Source: Bacteroidaceae bacterium (GTDB taxonomy: Bacteria > Bacteroidota > Bacteroidia > Bacteroidales > Bacteroidaceae). From it: DNA of 64,000 bases. The stretch lies in the NCBI GenBank assembly GCA_017526905.1, contig JAFXQT010000050.1, positions 48,142-112,141 on the forward strand, written 5' to 3'. Shown piece by piece: positions 16,685 through 26,494 of the stretch (positions are counted from its first letter, which is position 1; the number at the start of each line of letters is the position of its first letter). The position numbers were made by a program, and so were the translations under genes. The notes under the pieces are model-generated. The model was not told where the DNA came from, made no database searches, and saw nothing but the letters and a program-made list of their open reading frames with translations.

Positions 16685-19498
16685 ATGAAACGACTACACC
16701 TTTTCTGCGCTCTCGCCATGGCCTGCAACCTGAGCATGAGCGCAGTCAATAGCACCAAGAGTGTGGCCCAAGTGGCCGAAGCCGTCACGCTCACCGACGC
16801 CGTCGATTACCATATCACTGGCACGACACCCTTCACTACGACAGGCTCCATCGACATCGTAAACACCGAACATGCAGCCATCGTATTTGAAAGCCTGCGC
16901 CCTTCACAGGCCGCAGCACAACTGGGGTTCATCAAAATCAACGGCGTGGCCGCAGCCAACGGCACCAATTGCCAGCTGCGCCTGCATGGCCAGGGCACCA
17001 TCCTCTACCCTTACGGCAGAGAAGGCAGCACGAAATCGTCTTTCCACGCCCTCACGGTTTACGACGAGCCAAACTGCCAAGGCAATTCATACGACCTGTT
17101 CGGACTGGAGCACAGCGGCGGCTTCATGAACACGCTGACCGACGCCAAGATGAACAACCGCATCCGCAGCTTCACCCTGAAGCGCGGCTACATGGTCACC
17201 TTCTCACTGAAGGCTGAAGGACGTGGCTACAGCCGTTGCTTCATCGCTGCCGATGAGGATCTGGTAGTCAATAAACTGCCTGCGCTCATGGACAGCCGAA
17301 TATCCTCCTACCGCGTGTTCCGGTGGAACGACCCCGGCAAGATGGGCGTGGTGAACCTGGGCAATAGCAACCTGCAAAAGCTCAATGCCACTTGGACCTA
17401 CGAGTGGGGCAATGGCAGCGACCGCGGCACCGACTACGAGTGTGTGCCACACATGAACCACCGCTGGGGACCTTCGGCCGCCACGATGGGATCGGTTACC
17501 TATTCCTGCCACATCAAGACGGACAACGAGCCAGGCAACAGCGCCGACCCCGAGCCAGCCACCGTGGATCAGGTGCTGGCACGCTGGGAGGACTGCATGC
17601 GCACCGGCAAGCGCCTGATGACGCCCTCGTCGCACGACGGCAGCATGGGCTGGTTCTCCGCCTTCCTGGACAGCATCGACAAGCGCGGATGGCGCTGCGA
17701 AATCCTCGACTTCCACTGCTATTGGACAGAAGGCAGCTACAACAACCTCAAGGGCTATGCCGACCGTTACGGCCGCCCCATCTGGATCAGCGAATACGTG
17801 TGGGGTGCATCCTGGAACAACAATGGTATCTTCTCCTCTGAGCACAACAGAGATAACCCCTCACAGAGCACACTCAACGCCAACCGCGACGTGATGGCAC
17901 GCATCTGGACCAACCTGCACAACTGGTCGTGGGTGGAACGCCATTGTTATTGGAATGACGAGAGCAACTGTTCTAAAGTGTTGCGGAACGGCAACCTCAC
18001 CCCCGCCGGCGAATATTTCAGCAAGATGAAATCGCCGCTGGGCTACACGAACTATGGCAATTATGTGCCCAAGGCACCGCCATACAAAATGCCCTCTGAA
18101 CTCACCGTGACCAACAACCTGAAGAAAGGCATCAACACCATCACTTGGAACAACCCGTCGGGCGAGCTCACGGATTCAACCGCACTGCAACGGCGCATGA
18201 ACAATACCGGTTCATGGGAGACCATAGCCACTTGGGGAGCCATGGATCAAGATGCATTCGAGATTAACGACACCATCAGCGAGCCTGGGCTCTATACCTA
18301 CCGCATCATGGTCATCGCCTACAATACCCCCACCAAGAAACAGTACTCCGAAAGCGCAAGCGTGACGGTGGGAGGCTCCTATACTGCAGGCGATGTTATG
18401 TACGGGCGTCTGCAAATCAGCAATGACGAGGCCAATTCGGCCACCTTTGCCGAACAAGAAAACACGCCTTACGTGATTGTAGGCATGCCCACCAACGCCA
18501 ACTCCACAACCGGTATCACCAGCCAAGTCACCACGGTTGGCAAAGACAATTTCAAATTCATCTACAGACCTTGGACTACTGCCACCTCGACTGAAATCAC
18601 CAAGGCCGAGACCAGCGACTTCATCGTGATGCAACCCGGCAACTATACCTGGGGCGACATGCGCGCCGAAGTGGGCACTTACCACAAAGAAGGCGCTGAA
18701 CAGAGCATGATTGGTGCGACCGAAGTGGACGTTGTGTTCGAACAGCCGTTTGACGAAGGCATCACACCTGTGGTCATCGCCCAGAATCAGAGCAGCGCCG
18801 TCACAGGTGCGCCCGTCACCGTGCAAATACGCGACGTGACAAACACCGGTTTCAAAGTGAAACTACAAGCACAGGACGACAACACGCAGACCGTGCGCAA
18901 CATGTACATCCGGTACATAGCCATCACTCCGGGTGAAGCTCCAATCAGCGAAACCAAGAAAATCAGTGCCGGTATCGGCGCAGAGCCCGTGGGTGGAACC
19001 ACCAACCGCGAGGTCTATTTCACCGTCGGGACAGACACGCTCATGCTCGTGGAGCCCTACCTGCTGGCCAACAGCCAGACACACAATCTGGACTATGCCA
19101 TGCTGATGCGCCGCTACAGCCTGCTCACCACCACCGAGACCAACGAGGTGGACGGCGAGGAAGTGAACACCACCTATACACAAGGCTTCAAGGTGCGCCG
19201 CCAAATGGATGCATCGGTCAGCTTCGACTCCAAGACGCAGAACAGATACAATATCGATGGCGATTACATTGGCTGGATTGCCATCAGCAACATTGATAAC
19301 GGCACAGCCGTTCGGAGCCTCGACGCCACGGATAAGGCATTCCGTGTGCAAGTGCTGGGTCACACCATCTGCCCCTCAGCTGCGGATGTGCGCATCTACG
19401 ACTTGAAGGGACGGCAGATGCCCGCACGCCAAAGACTTTCCGCCGGCATCTACATTGTCACCAACGGGACATACACCACCAAGGTTGTAGTGAAATAG
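16685..19498 (+). CDS. Exported GH128-like (Asl1-type) glycan hydrolase with C-terminal sorting tail
   Basis: A 937-residue protein with a signal peptide. The central region (about residues 210-390) matches the glycosyl hydrolase catalytic core of the Asl1/GH128 group: TWTYEWGNG, KTDNEPGNSAD (putative acid/base Glu), LDFHCYWTEG, and PIWISEYVWG (putative nucleophile Glu). GH128 enzymes cleave beta-1,3-glucans. A fibronectin-III-like segment (about 475-560) and two beta-rich repeats follow. The last ~35 residues (VRIYDLKGRQMP...LSAGIYIVTNG...TKVVVK) have the form of a Por/type IX secretion sorting domain. Together these suggest surface display or release. A good hairpin terminator follows the gene. 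Confidence 0.82.
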   Translation: MKRLHLFCALAMACNLSMSAVNSTKSVAQVAEAVTLTDAVDYHITGTTPFTTTGSIDIVNTEHAAIVFESLRPSQAAAQLGFIKINGVAAANGTNCQLRLHGQGTILYPYGREGSTKSSFHALTVYDEPNCQGNSYDLFGLEHSGGFMNTLTDAKMNNRIRSFTLKRGYMVTFSLKAEGRGYSRCFIAADEDLVVNKLPALMDSRISSYRVFRWNDPGKMGVVNLGNSNLQKLNATWTYEWGNGSDRGTDYECVPHMNHRWGPSAATMGSVTYSCHIKTDNEPGNSADPEPATVDQVLARWEDCMRTGKRLMTPSSHDGSMGWFSAFLDSIDKRGWRCEILDFHCYWTEGSYNNLKGYADRYGRPIWISEYVWGASWNNNGIFSSEHNRDNPSQSTLNANRDVMARIWTNLHNWSWVERHCYWNDESNCSKVLRNGNLTPAGEYFSKMKSPLGYTNYGNYVPKAPPYKMPSELTVTNNLKKGINTITWNNPSGELTDSTALQRRMNNTGSWETIATWGAMDQDAFEINDTISEPGLYTYRIMVIAYNTPTKKQYSESASVTVGGSYTAGDVMYGRLQISNDEANSATFAEQENTPYVIVGMPTNANSTTGITSQVTTVGKDNFKFIYRPWTTATSTEITKAETSDFIVMQPGNYTWGDMRAEVGTYHKEGAEQSMIGATEVDVVFEQPFDEGITPVVIAQNQSSAVTGAPVTVQIRDVTNTGFKVKLQAQDDNTQTVRNMYIRYIAITPGEAPISETKKISAGIGAEPVGGTTNREVYFTVGTDTLMLVEPYLLANSQTHNLDYAMLMRRYSLLTTTETNEVDGEEVNTTYTQGFKVRRQMDASVSFDSKTQNRYNIDGDYIGWIAISNIDNGTAVRSLDATDKAFRVQVLGHTICPSAADVRIYDLKGRQMPARQRLSAGIYIVTNGTYTTKVVVK

Positions 19499-19527
19499 CC
19501 TACTTCCTTTCATCACCAATCAATAAG

Positions 19528-19553
19528 GGCTGTGTTTGCACACAGCCTTTTTT
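19528..19553 (+). terminator. Rho-independent terminator after the GH128-like gene
   Basis: Perfect 8-base stem GGCTGTGT / ACACAGCC (19528-19535 with 19540-19547) with a four-base loop, followed directly by six T residues. Confidence 0.9.
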
Positions 19554-19813
19554 GTTATGCCGACCGCCATTGGCAACTCGGCAAGGCATCGAGCCAACCG
19601 GCCATTCCAATCCCCCTTTAACGGCAGTCTGTTAAATAACCTTAACAAATGAAAGATTCATCAACACTTGGGCGGGTGCAGATGAAAAAATATCTTAATT
19701 TTGAAGGCTCTTAATGAAAAAAAAGACCTTACAGCGGTGTCAGCTCCCTCCTAAAGGAGGGAATTTGCCGCCGAATTCGTGATACTATAAAATACTTAAT
19801 AAACTCAAATTCA
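19554..19813 (+). promoter_or_regulatory. Upstream region of the FAS1/SusCD locus
   Basis: About 260 bases without a gene. TAATTTTG at 19696-19703 matches the -7 consensus and would give a leader of roughly 105 bases. A TCCCTCC-TAAA-GGAGGGA hairpin (19747-19764) sits in that leader and resembles the REP-like hairpins in hemW and the GH105 gene. No riboswitch or operator is recognised, and no ECF sigma or hybrid two-component regulator gene is adjacent. Confidence 0.45.
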
Positions 19814-22800
19814 ATGTGTATGAGAAACCGTTTTAGCGCACTTGGCAGGCACTACATCATGATGTTGTGCGTGCTGACTGCCTGTGGGTTTACTTGGTCA
19901 TGCAAGGACGAGTATGTCATCGACGACGAAAAGCCGTCATGGCTGAACACCAGCGTGTACAAATACCTGCAGGATCACGGTCATTACACCAACTACCTAC
20001 AGTTGCTGGATGACCCCGTGCTCAACCCCAAGGACTCTGCCACCGGCGAGTACCTGACACGCCCCTTCTCGGAGGTGCTGAACCGTACAGGCTCCAAGAC
20101 TGTATTCGTGGCCACCGATGAAGCATGGGATGCCTTCTACAAGCGGAATGCAACCCTGCCCGCCAACAACCCTTGGCACAACGCAACCAGCTACAGCAAC
20201 CTCTCCGTGTCACAGAAGAAGTTGCTGCTGCACACCAGCATGCTTAACAACGCCATCGTCATGGAAAACCTGGCCAGCAGCGATGGTTCTGGTACCACAC
20301 CGCCCTCCAGAGGCATGTACATGCGTCGCTACACCGACGTGATGCTGACCGACTCCATCATGTTCCTGCCGGCCGAAGAGATTCCCTACACATACAATGA
20401 CGAAGAGACCAACTACTGGCGCCGCTTCCGCCCAGAGAACGACGGCAAGGGAATCTACCTGGTGAACGACTCCACCCTGAGCATGATGCTGCACTTCACA
20501 GCCGAGCACATGTCCAGACAAAACATCAACGACAACGACTTCAGCATATTCATGGGCCGTACGCGCGAAACACCCGACGTACATATCTATGACGCCCGCC
20601 TCCTGTATAAGGACAGTGTCTGTGAGAACGGCTACGTGAACGTGACCGAAAAGGTGCTCCTCCCCCTGCCCAACATGGCCGAGATGATACGCACCAACGG
20701 GCAGACACGCATCTTCAGCCACATGCTGGATCGTTTCTCCTTCCCCTACTACAACCCCAAAGTAACGCGCGACTACAAGGCACTGTTCCCGCAGTTTACC
20801 GACTCCATCTTCACGAAGAAATACTTCTCGAAGTTCGGTATCGGACACAACGCCGTGCTCTATGGTCCCGACGGAAAGCGCTTCCGCGACAACGAGGGTG
20901 ACATCGCCCTGAAGTTCGACCCGGGATGGAACGAGTTCTACGACGAAGTGGACCGCCGGTGCGATATGGCTGCCATGTTCGTGCCCAACGACAAGACCCT
21001 CTTTGAGTACTTCAGCGAGGGCGGCGGCGGATGGCAGCTTGTGCAGACCTATTCCAAGGATCCCATGGCCGAGGTGCCCGAAGGTGACTATGAGGCGCTT
21101 TTCCGCAAGATTGACGACATCCCCCTCAGCACCCTGCAGGCACTCATCAACGTCATCATGTTCCCCTCCTTCACCGGTAGCGTTCCCTCCAAGATGACCA
21201 GTCTGCGCAACGATGCACAGGAGGACATGTTCAGCCCCGACGATGTGAACATGATCGACACCTGTCTGCTGGCCTGCAACGGCGCCGTATATATAATGAA
21301 TAAGGTATATGGTCCGGCCGACTACACTTCCGTAGCCGCTCCTGCCTACATCAGTAAGAACAATCTCGTTATGAAGTGGGCCATCTACAACGGTAATATT
21401 GAGAAGGACGACCAGATGAAGATCAACTACTATGCCTACCTGAAGGCCATGAAGAGCCGCTTCGTGTTCTTCCTGCCCAGCGACCAGGCACTGCAATATT
21501 ACTATGACCCCATCTCCATGAGCAGCAAGAAGCCGCGTGTACTGGCGCTCGAATATTACGGAAAAGCCAGCTCGGGCACCAACCTCCCACTCAAGAACAA
21601 GCTCTATCAATATGCCACTGCAACGGGCTCTGTGGGTAAGGCATATACCAATGAGGACATCGCTGATGAAGAAATCATCAACCGCCTGAAGGACATACTG
21701 GAAAGCCACACCATCGTGCTCGACGGTTCCAACCCCATCGACAGCCGCAACGAATACTTCCTCACCAAGAACGGATCGGCCATCAAGATGACCCGCGATG
21801 CCGAAGGCAACATCGTGAAGGTGCAGGGCGGCTTCCAACTGGAGAACGAACGTAAGGGCTTCACCAACCAGTCGCCCGGCGTAGTGAGCATCAGCATCGA
21901 TCCCTCCAACACCCACAACCTGGAGAACGGTCGCACCTATGTGCTTGAAGATTCGCCGATTGTGCCGGCTACAAGCAGCGTCTATTCCATCCTCACCTCC
22001 GACACGACCGAGAGCAACCCCTTCCAACGTTTCTATGAGCTCACCATCGCCAACACCGATATTATCACGCGTTGCGGCTTGGTGAATAACTCTCTCTCTC
22101 AAGAGAACCGCAGACGCCTGTTGCAGAAATACCAGACCTTCGTTGGTGGTATAGGCGGCACTGACTACAACGTGCAGTACTTCAACAACTACAACTACAC
22201 AGTCATGGTGCCCAGCAACGAGGCTATCGAACAGGCTGTTGCCGATGGCCTGCCCACCTGGGAATCGATTTTAGAGGACTACGAGAGCCTGCCACACCCC
22301 TTGGTGGACAGCACCTATACCGAGAAGGATGAGCGCGGACGCACAGTGACCAAGACGGCAGTGGATGAAAACGGCGACACCATCAAGGTGTACGACCGCT
22401 CCTCCTACGTCCTCACCACAGCCGACAGCCTGCGTCTCCAGGCCAAGATTACCTACCTGAACAACTTCATCCGTGCCCACTTCCTCGACAACTCTGTGTT
22501 CCAGGACAAGGAGAGCATGGATGAGACAGACTTCGTAAGCTCCAGCTACGACAGCAACCTCGGCGTATTTGTCAAGGCACACATCTCCCGCGTGCCCAAC
22601 GCCGATGGTAGCATTCTCTATGTGCGCGATGACCATGGCGGCAGCGCCATCCCCGTGGATCAGACCTACAACAACATCATGGCACGCGACATTGAGTGTG
22701 TTCGCAACAAGTTAAAATACTCGCCCACAGGCGCCGCATCCATGAATGGTATCACCCTGCAAGCATCCAGCTTCGCCGTGATTCACCTCATCAACGGCGT

Positions 22801-22957
22801 ACTGAACCACACCGACCTGGTGAACGGGAAGCACGTCATTGACTGGAACAACCCCGAAGCCTGCAAGCGCTACATCCGCCGCTATGGTGTCTATCAGGGC
22901 GATCGTGCTGAAGCAGCTAAGGCAGCCATGAAGAAGCAACTGCAAAAGCGTTTCTAA
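19814..22957 (+). CDS. Large FAS1 (fasciclin)-domain lipoprotein
   Basis: A 1047-residue predicted outer-surface lipoprotein: signal peptide ending CGFTWSCKDEY, where the Cys after TWS is the likely lipidation site. Several fasciclin-type domains can be made out; the first has SVYKYLQDHGHYTNYLQLLD and the strand TVFVATDEAWDAFYK, and a later one has YTVMVPSNEAIEQAVADG. FAS1 domains are adhesion or ligand-binding modules. The gene heads the 18 kb locus and is followed after 23 bases by susC, so it probably forms part of, or caps, the SusCD complex. An in-frame ATG at 19820 is an alternative start. Confidence 0.82.
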   Translation: MCMRNRFSALGRHYIMMLCVLTACGFTWSCKDEYVIDDEKPSWLNTSVYKYLQDHGHYTNYLQLLDDPVLNPKDSATGEYLTRPFSEVLNRTGSKTVFVATDEAWDAFYKRNATLPANNPWHNATSYSNLSVSQKKLLLHTSMLNNAIVMENLASSDGSGTTPPSRGMYMRRYTDVMLTDSIMFLPAEEIPYTYNDEETNYWRRFRPENDGKGIYLVNDSTLSMMLHFTAEHMSRQNINDNDFSIFMGRTRETPDVHIYDARLLYKDSVCENGYVNVTEKVLLPLPNMAEMIRTNGQTRIFSHMLDRFSFPYYNPKVTRDYKALFPQFTDSIFTKKYFSKFGIGHNAVLYGPDGKRFRDNEGDIALKFDPGWNEFYDEVDRRCDMAAMFVPNDKTLFEYFSEGGGGWQLVQTYSKDPMAEVPEGDYEALFRKIDDIPLSTLQALINVIMFPSFTGSVPSKMTSLRNDAQEDMFSPDDVNMIDTCLLACNGAVYIMNKVYGPADYTSVAAPAYISKNNLVMKWAIYNGNIEKDDQMKINYYAYLKAMKSRFVFFLPSDQALQYYYDPISMSSKKPRVLALEYYGKASSGTNLPLKNKLYQYATATGSVGKAYTNEDIADEEIINRLKDILESHTIVLDGSNPIDSRNEYFLTKNGSAIKMTRDAEGNIVKVQGGFQLENERKGFTNQSPGVVSISIDPSNTHNLENGRTYVLEDSPIVPATSSVYSILTSDTTESNPFQRFYELTIANTDIITRCGLVNNSLSQENRRRLLQKYQTFVGGIGGTDYNVQYFNNYNYTVMVPSNEAIEQAVADGLPTWESILEDYESLPHPLVDSTYTEKDERGRTVTKTAVDENGDTIKVYDRSSYVLTTADSLRLQAKITYLNNFIRAHFLDNSVFQDKESMDETDFVSSSYDSNLGVFVKAHISRVPNADGSILYVRDDHGGSAIPVDQTYNNIMARDIECVRNKLKYSPTGAASMNGITLQASSFAVIHLINGVLNHTDLVNGKHVIDWNNPEACKRYIRRYGVYQGDRAEAAKAAMKKQLQKRF

Positions 22958-22980
22958 TCATCCGATAAAAAGCAGAAACT

Positions 22981-25900
22981 ATGAATAAGATTATCAAAGC
23001 AATCCTCCTGTGCATTATGCTCATTACGACAGCCAATGTCAGTGCACAGCGACGTATCTCTGGTACCGTATCGGATGATATGGATGTATTGCCTATGGCA
23101 AACGTAACCGAACGAGATAAGAACAACCGTATCGTGAGCCAAGCACTTACGGACATGAACGGTAACTTCACCATGAACATCAAGGACCCCAACAACACCC
23201 TGCACATCAGCATGATGGGCTACAAGCCCTGGTCGCAGAAGATCGGCACCCGCAACGTGTTCAAAGTGAAGATGGAAGATGCCACCCGGCAGATGAAGAC
23301 CTTGGAGGTGAAGGGCAAGAAGATGCAGCAGAGCGGTGGTCTGACCATCCCTGTCCGAGAGTTGTCCGGTGCCCAACAAACCTTCTCCATGGACGAGATG
23401 GAAGGTATGGCCTTCGAGTCGGTTGACCAAGCCCTGCAAGGACAAATTGCCGGCTTGGACATCGTGGCCACCTCTGGTAACCTGGGTTCCGGAACACAGA
23501 TGCGTCTGCGCGGTACCTCCTCTATCACAGGTAACAAACAGCCGCTGATCGTTGTGAACGACCACATCTTCGAACTGCCTGAAGACGCTCAGCAGTACAA
23601 CATCGAAGACATGGACAACGAGGAGCAGTTCTCTACCCTGCTCAACGTGAACCCTGAGGACATCGAGAGCATCACCGTCCTGAAGGATGCTGCCACCGCC
23701 GCCAAGTGGGGCGACCGTGGTGCAAACGGTGTTATCGAAATCAAGCTGCGTCGTGGTCACCGCGGACCCACCAACGTGACATTCAGCTACAAGTTCCAAG
23801 GCTCATGGCAGCCCGAAGGCTACCGCATGCTGGACGGTGACGGCTACACCATGATGCTCAAGGAGTCCTATTACAACCCCCACCAGGTGGCTACCAGCAT
23901 CCCTGAGTTGGACTACAACATGGAGTACCCCTACATCTACAACCACTACAGCCACAACACCGACTGGGCGGATGCCGTACGCCAGTTCGGCGGCACGCAC
24001 AAGTACTACGTGACCCTGAGCGGTGGTGGTGAGAAAGCCACCTTCCGTATCTCTGCCGGCTACGACCACGCCAAGGGCTCCATCATTGCACAGAAGATGA
24101 ACCGCTTCACCACGACCACAGCTTTGGACTACTGGGTGAGCGACCGCATCAAGTTCTCGTCGAACATCAACATGACTTTCACCACCAACTGGAAGAACTA
24201 TGGCAACGACGTGCTGGGACGTGCCTACAAGGCAATGCCCAACATGAGCATCAATGAGTATGGCATAGACGAGAACGGCCTACCCTACCTCACCGGAAAC
24301 TACTTTAGCATGTTGCCCATGGCCGCAACCATCAACGGAACGAGTGCCAGCCGCCGTGCCAACGACGGACAGGAAACCAGCTGGGACCTGCTGGACATGT
24401 ACCAGAACGGCAACCCTGTGGCCCGTGCCTATCAAGCCTGGTGGAAGAAATATCAGTACAGCTTGACTCCGCAGTTCTCCATTGAGTACAAGCTGCTGGG
24501 CAAGAACAATGACCAGACACAGCTGAACTATGTGGGCGATGTACAGCTCAACATCAACAACACCAGCGATGATGAATTCTGTCCCGCAGGCCTCCGCTCG
24601 ATGGACTGGCGTTACGGCGGCGATGTATCACTCGGAAGCGTCGGCAAGAACGACCGCAACCTGGTGAGCAACTCGGAATACAAGAGCCTGGAGTTCTTCA
24701 CTCGACACGACCTCCAGTTCTATCCGAAGTTCAGCAATGAAGACCACAGTGTGCGTGCCATGATCCGCTGGGAAGCAAGCATGACCAACTCCAGCACGCA
24801 GAACACCGGACTGTGGAACGTGCCCACCAGCATCACCGACCCAACCGTGGTGGCACTGCTCACCGCAGCCAGCGCCAGCAACGGCGAGAGCCGCCGCTTG
24901 GCCTACTACGCACAGGTGCACTACTCGTACAAGAGTAAATACAACTTCACCTCGTCCGTTCGTGCCGACGGCTCGACAGGATATGCCAAGGGTCAGAAGT
25001 ACTACCTCTCACCCACCTTCAGTGCTCGTTGGAACATCATCGATGAGAACTTCATGAAATGGTCGCGCAACTGGATGTCGATGTTCTCCATTCGTGCCAG
25101 CTGGGGTCTCACCGGTCTGAGCAACGGCAGCGGCAACCAGTACAACAAGTACTCGCAGTCGGGCAACTTCTACAACGGCCACACCATCATCATCCCCGAG
25201 AACCTCTCCCTGCATTCTCTGCGCCGCGAGAAGAAGCAAGCCATCAACCTCGGCTTCAACCTCGGTCTATTTGACGATTTGGTCACCGCCGAATTCGAAC
25301 TCTATGACAACCGTTCGTCAGACCAAGTCATGACAGGTGTGCGCATCCCATCTGCCAACGGCTACTCCAGCCTGGCCGCCATCAACGACGGACGCATGCG
25401 CAACAAGGGTTGGGAGTTGAACGTAGGAACGGGCTGGTTTGCCAAGGTTGGCAAGTTCAGCATGAAGATGAGAGGTAACGTGAGCCAGAACTTCAACGAG
25501 ATTCAGGAGATGTCGCCCCTCGTGCTGGATAAGTTCAACACAGATGATACCTGGCAGCCCACCAATGGCGACTATATCACCCGCATCCAGATTCACAATG
25601 CCTTAGGCTCCATCTATGGTCTGCGCTACAAAGGCGTCTATTCCTATGACTATGAGCACAACGGCTACACCACGGCCTCCATTGCCGCCTATGGCTACTC
25701 CGAGGTTGGTGGCACGGGCTTCGATGTTGACGGCAATGAAGTGAATACCTACGCAGCATCGCTGCGCCGCGGTGACCAGGGTACCTGCCCCATTGCCTAC
25801 GATGCCGACGGTAACATGATTACCGACAAACAGGGTAACCCCCTGCCCATGTACTACTGCTATAACGAGACACGCTACCAGTTCCAGGGCGGCGATGCCA

Positions 25901-26481
25901 TCTATGAGGACATCAACCATGACGGACAGATCGACCGCTACGACGTGGTCTATCTTGGCAACTCCAACCCGAAGTGCTACGGCGGTTTCGGCTTTACGTT
26001 CCGCTACGACCGCTTCCAGCTCAACACCGGCTTTAACTTCCGTATCGGCCATCAGATTGTCAATGCAGCCCGCTTGGACTACGAGAAGATGACGAACAAC
26101 AACAACCAGAGTTTCGCCACGACATGGCGCTGGCGTAAGAACGGCAATGGCTCGCACGGTGAGGACGTAATCCCCCGCGCACTCAATTCCGGCACCGGTT
26201 TTGCCAGCTACAACAGCCTGCCCTCCGACCGCTACCTGGAGAATGGCGACTACCTGCGCTTCCAGTACATCCAGCTGTCCTACGACATCGACCCGAAGAT
26301 TCTCAAGAAGTGGGGCATCCGCAACCTCAAGTTCTTCACATCGCTCAACAACGTATGGTGCTGGAGCAAATACACTGGCGCAGATCCCGAAGTCAGTGCC
26401 GGAACCTATGGCGTAGCCACAGACAGCATGCGCACACCGCCTGCACGCTCCTTCACAGCAAGTGTAAACCTCGGATTCTAA
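22981..26481 (+). CDS. SusC/RagA-type TonB-linked outer membrane transporter (first pair)
   Basis: An 1166-residue outer membrane receptor. Signal peptide, then a carboxypeptidase-regulatory-like domain (RRISGTVSDDMDVLPMANV...LHISMMGYKPW), the plug (ALQGQIAGLDIVATSGNLGSG, MRLRGTSSITG, PEDIESITVLKDAATAAKWGDRGANGVI) and a long barrel ending in the aromatic FTASVNLGF. The AxRGANGVI pattern and length are typical of SusC proteins that import glycans or peptides with TonB energy. It is followed after 13 bases by its susD partner. Substrate unknown; the SusC plug region does not reveal it. Confidence 0.95.
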   Translation: MNKIIKAILLCIMLITTANVSAQRRISGTVSDDMDVLPMANVTERDKNNRIVSQALTDMNGNFTMNIKDPNNTLHISMMGYKPWSQKIGTRNVFKVKMEDATRQMKTLEVKGKKMQQSGGLTIPVRELSGAQQTFSMDEMEGMAFESVDQALQGQIAGLDIVATSGNLGSGTQMRLRGTSSITGNKQPLIVVNDHIFELPEDAQQYNIEDMDNEEQFSTLLNVNPEDIESITVLKDAATAAKWGDRGANGVIEIKLRRGHRGPTNVTFSYKFQGSWQPEGYRMLDGDGYTMMLKESYYNPHQVATSIPELDYNMEYPYIYNHYSHNTDWADAVRQFGGTHKYYVTLSGGGEKATFRISAGYDHAKGSIIAQKMNRFTTTTALDYWVSDRIKFSSNINMTFTTNWKNYGNDVLGRAYKAMPNMSINEYGIDENGLPYLTGNYFSMLPMAATINGTSASRRANDGQETSWDLLDMYQNGNPVARAYQAWWKKYQYSLTPQFSIEYKLLGKNNDQTQLNYVGDVQLNINNTSDDEFCPAGLRSMDWRYGGDVSLGSVGKNDRNLVSNSEYKSLEFFTRHDLQFYPKFSNEDHSVRAMIRWEASMTNSSTQNTGLWNVPTSITDPTVVALLTAASASNGESRRLAYYAQVHYSYKSKYNFTSSVRADGSTGYAKGQKYYLSPTFSARWNIIDENFMKWSRNWMSMFSIRASWGLTGLSNGSGNQYNKYSQSGNFYNGHTIIIPENLSLHSLRREKKQAINLGFNLGLFDDLVTAEFELYDNRSSDQVMTGVRIPSANGYSSLAAINDGRMRNKGWELNVGTGWFAKVGKFSMKMRGNVSQNFNEIQEMSPLVLDKFNTDDTWQPTNGDYITRIQIHNALGSIYGLRYKGVYSYDYEHNGYTTASIAAYGYSEVGGTGFDVDGNEVNTYAASLRRGDQGTCPIAYDADGNMITDKQGNPLPMYYCYNETRYQFQGGDAIYEDINHDGQIDRYDVVYLGNSNPKCYGGFGFTFRYDRFQLNTGFNFRIGHQIVNAARLDYEKMTNNNNQSFATTWRWRKNGNGSHGEDVIPRALNSGTGFASYNSLPSDRYLENGDYLRFQYIQLSYDIDPKILKKWGIRNLKFFTSLNNVWCWSKYTGADPEVSAGTYGVATDSMRTPPARSFTASVNLGF

Positions 26482-26494
26482 AGCACACAATGTC

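Noticed and set aside
20210-22102. 630-codon open frame on the minus strand opposite the first FAS1 gene
   Set aside because: Same antisense composition bias; the plus-strand frame has a lipoprotein signal and FAS1 motifs.
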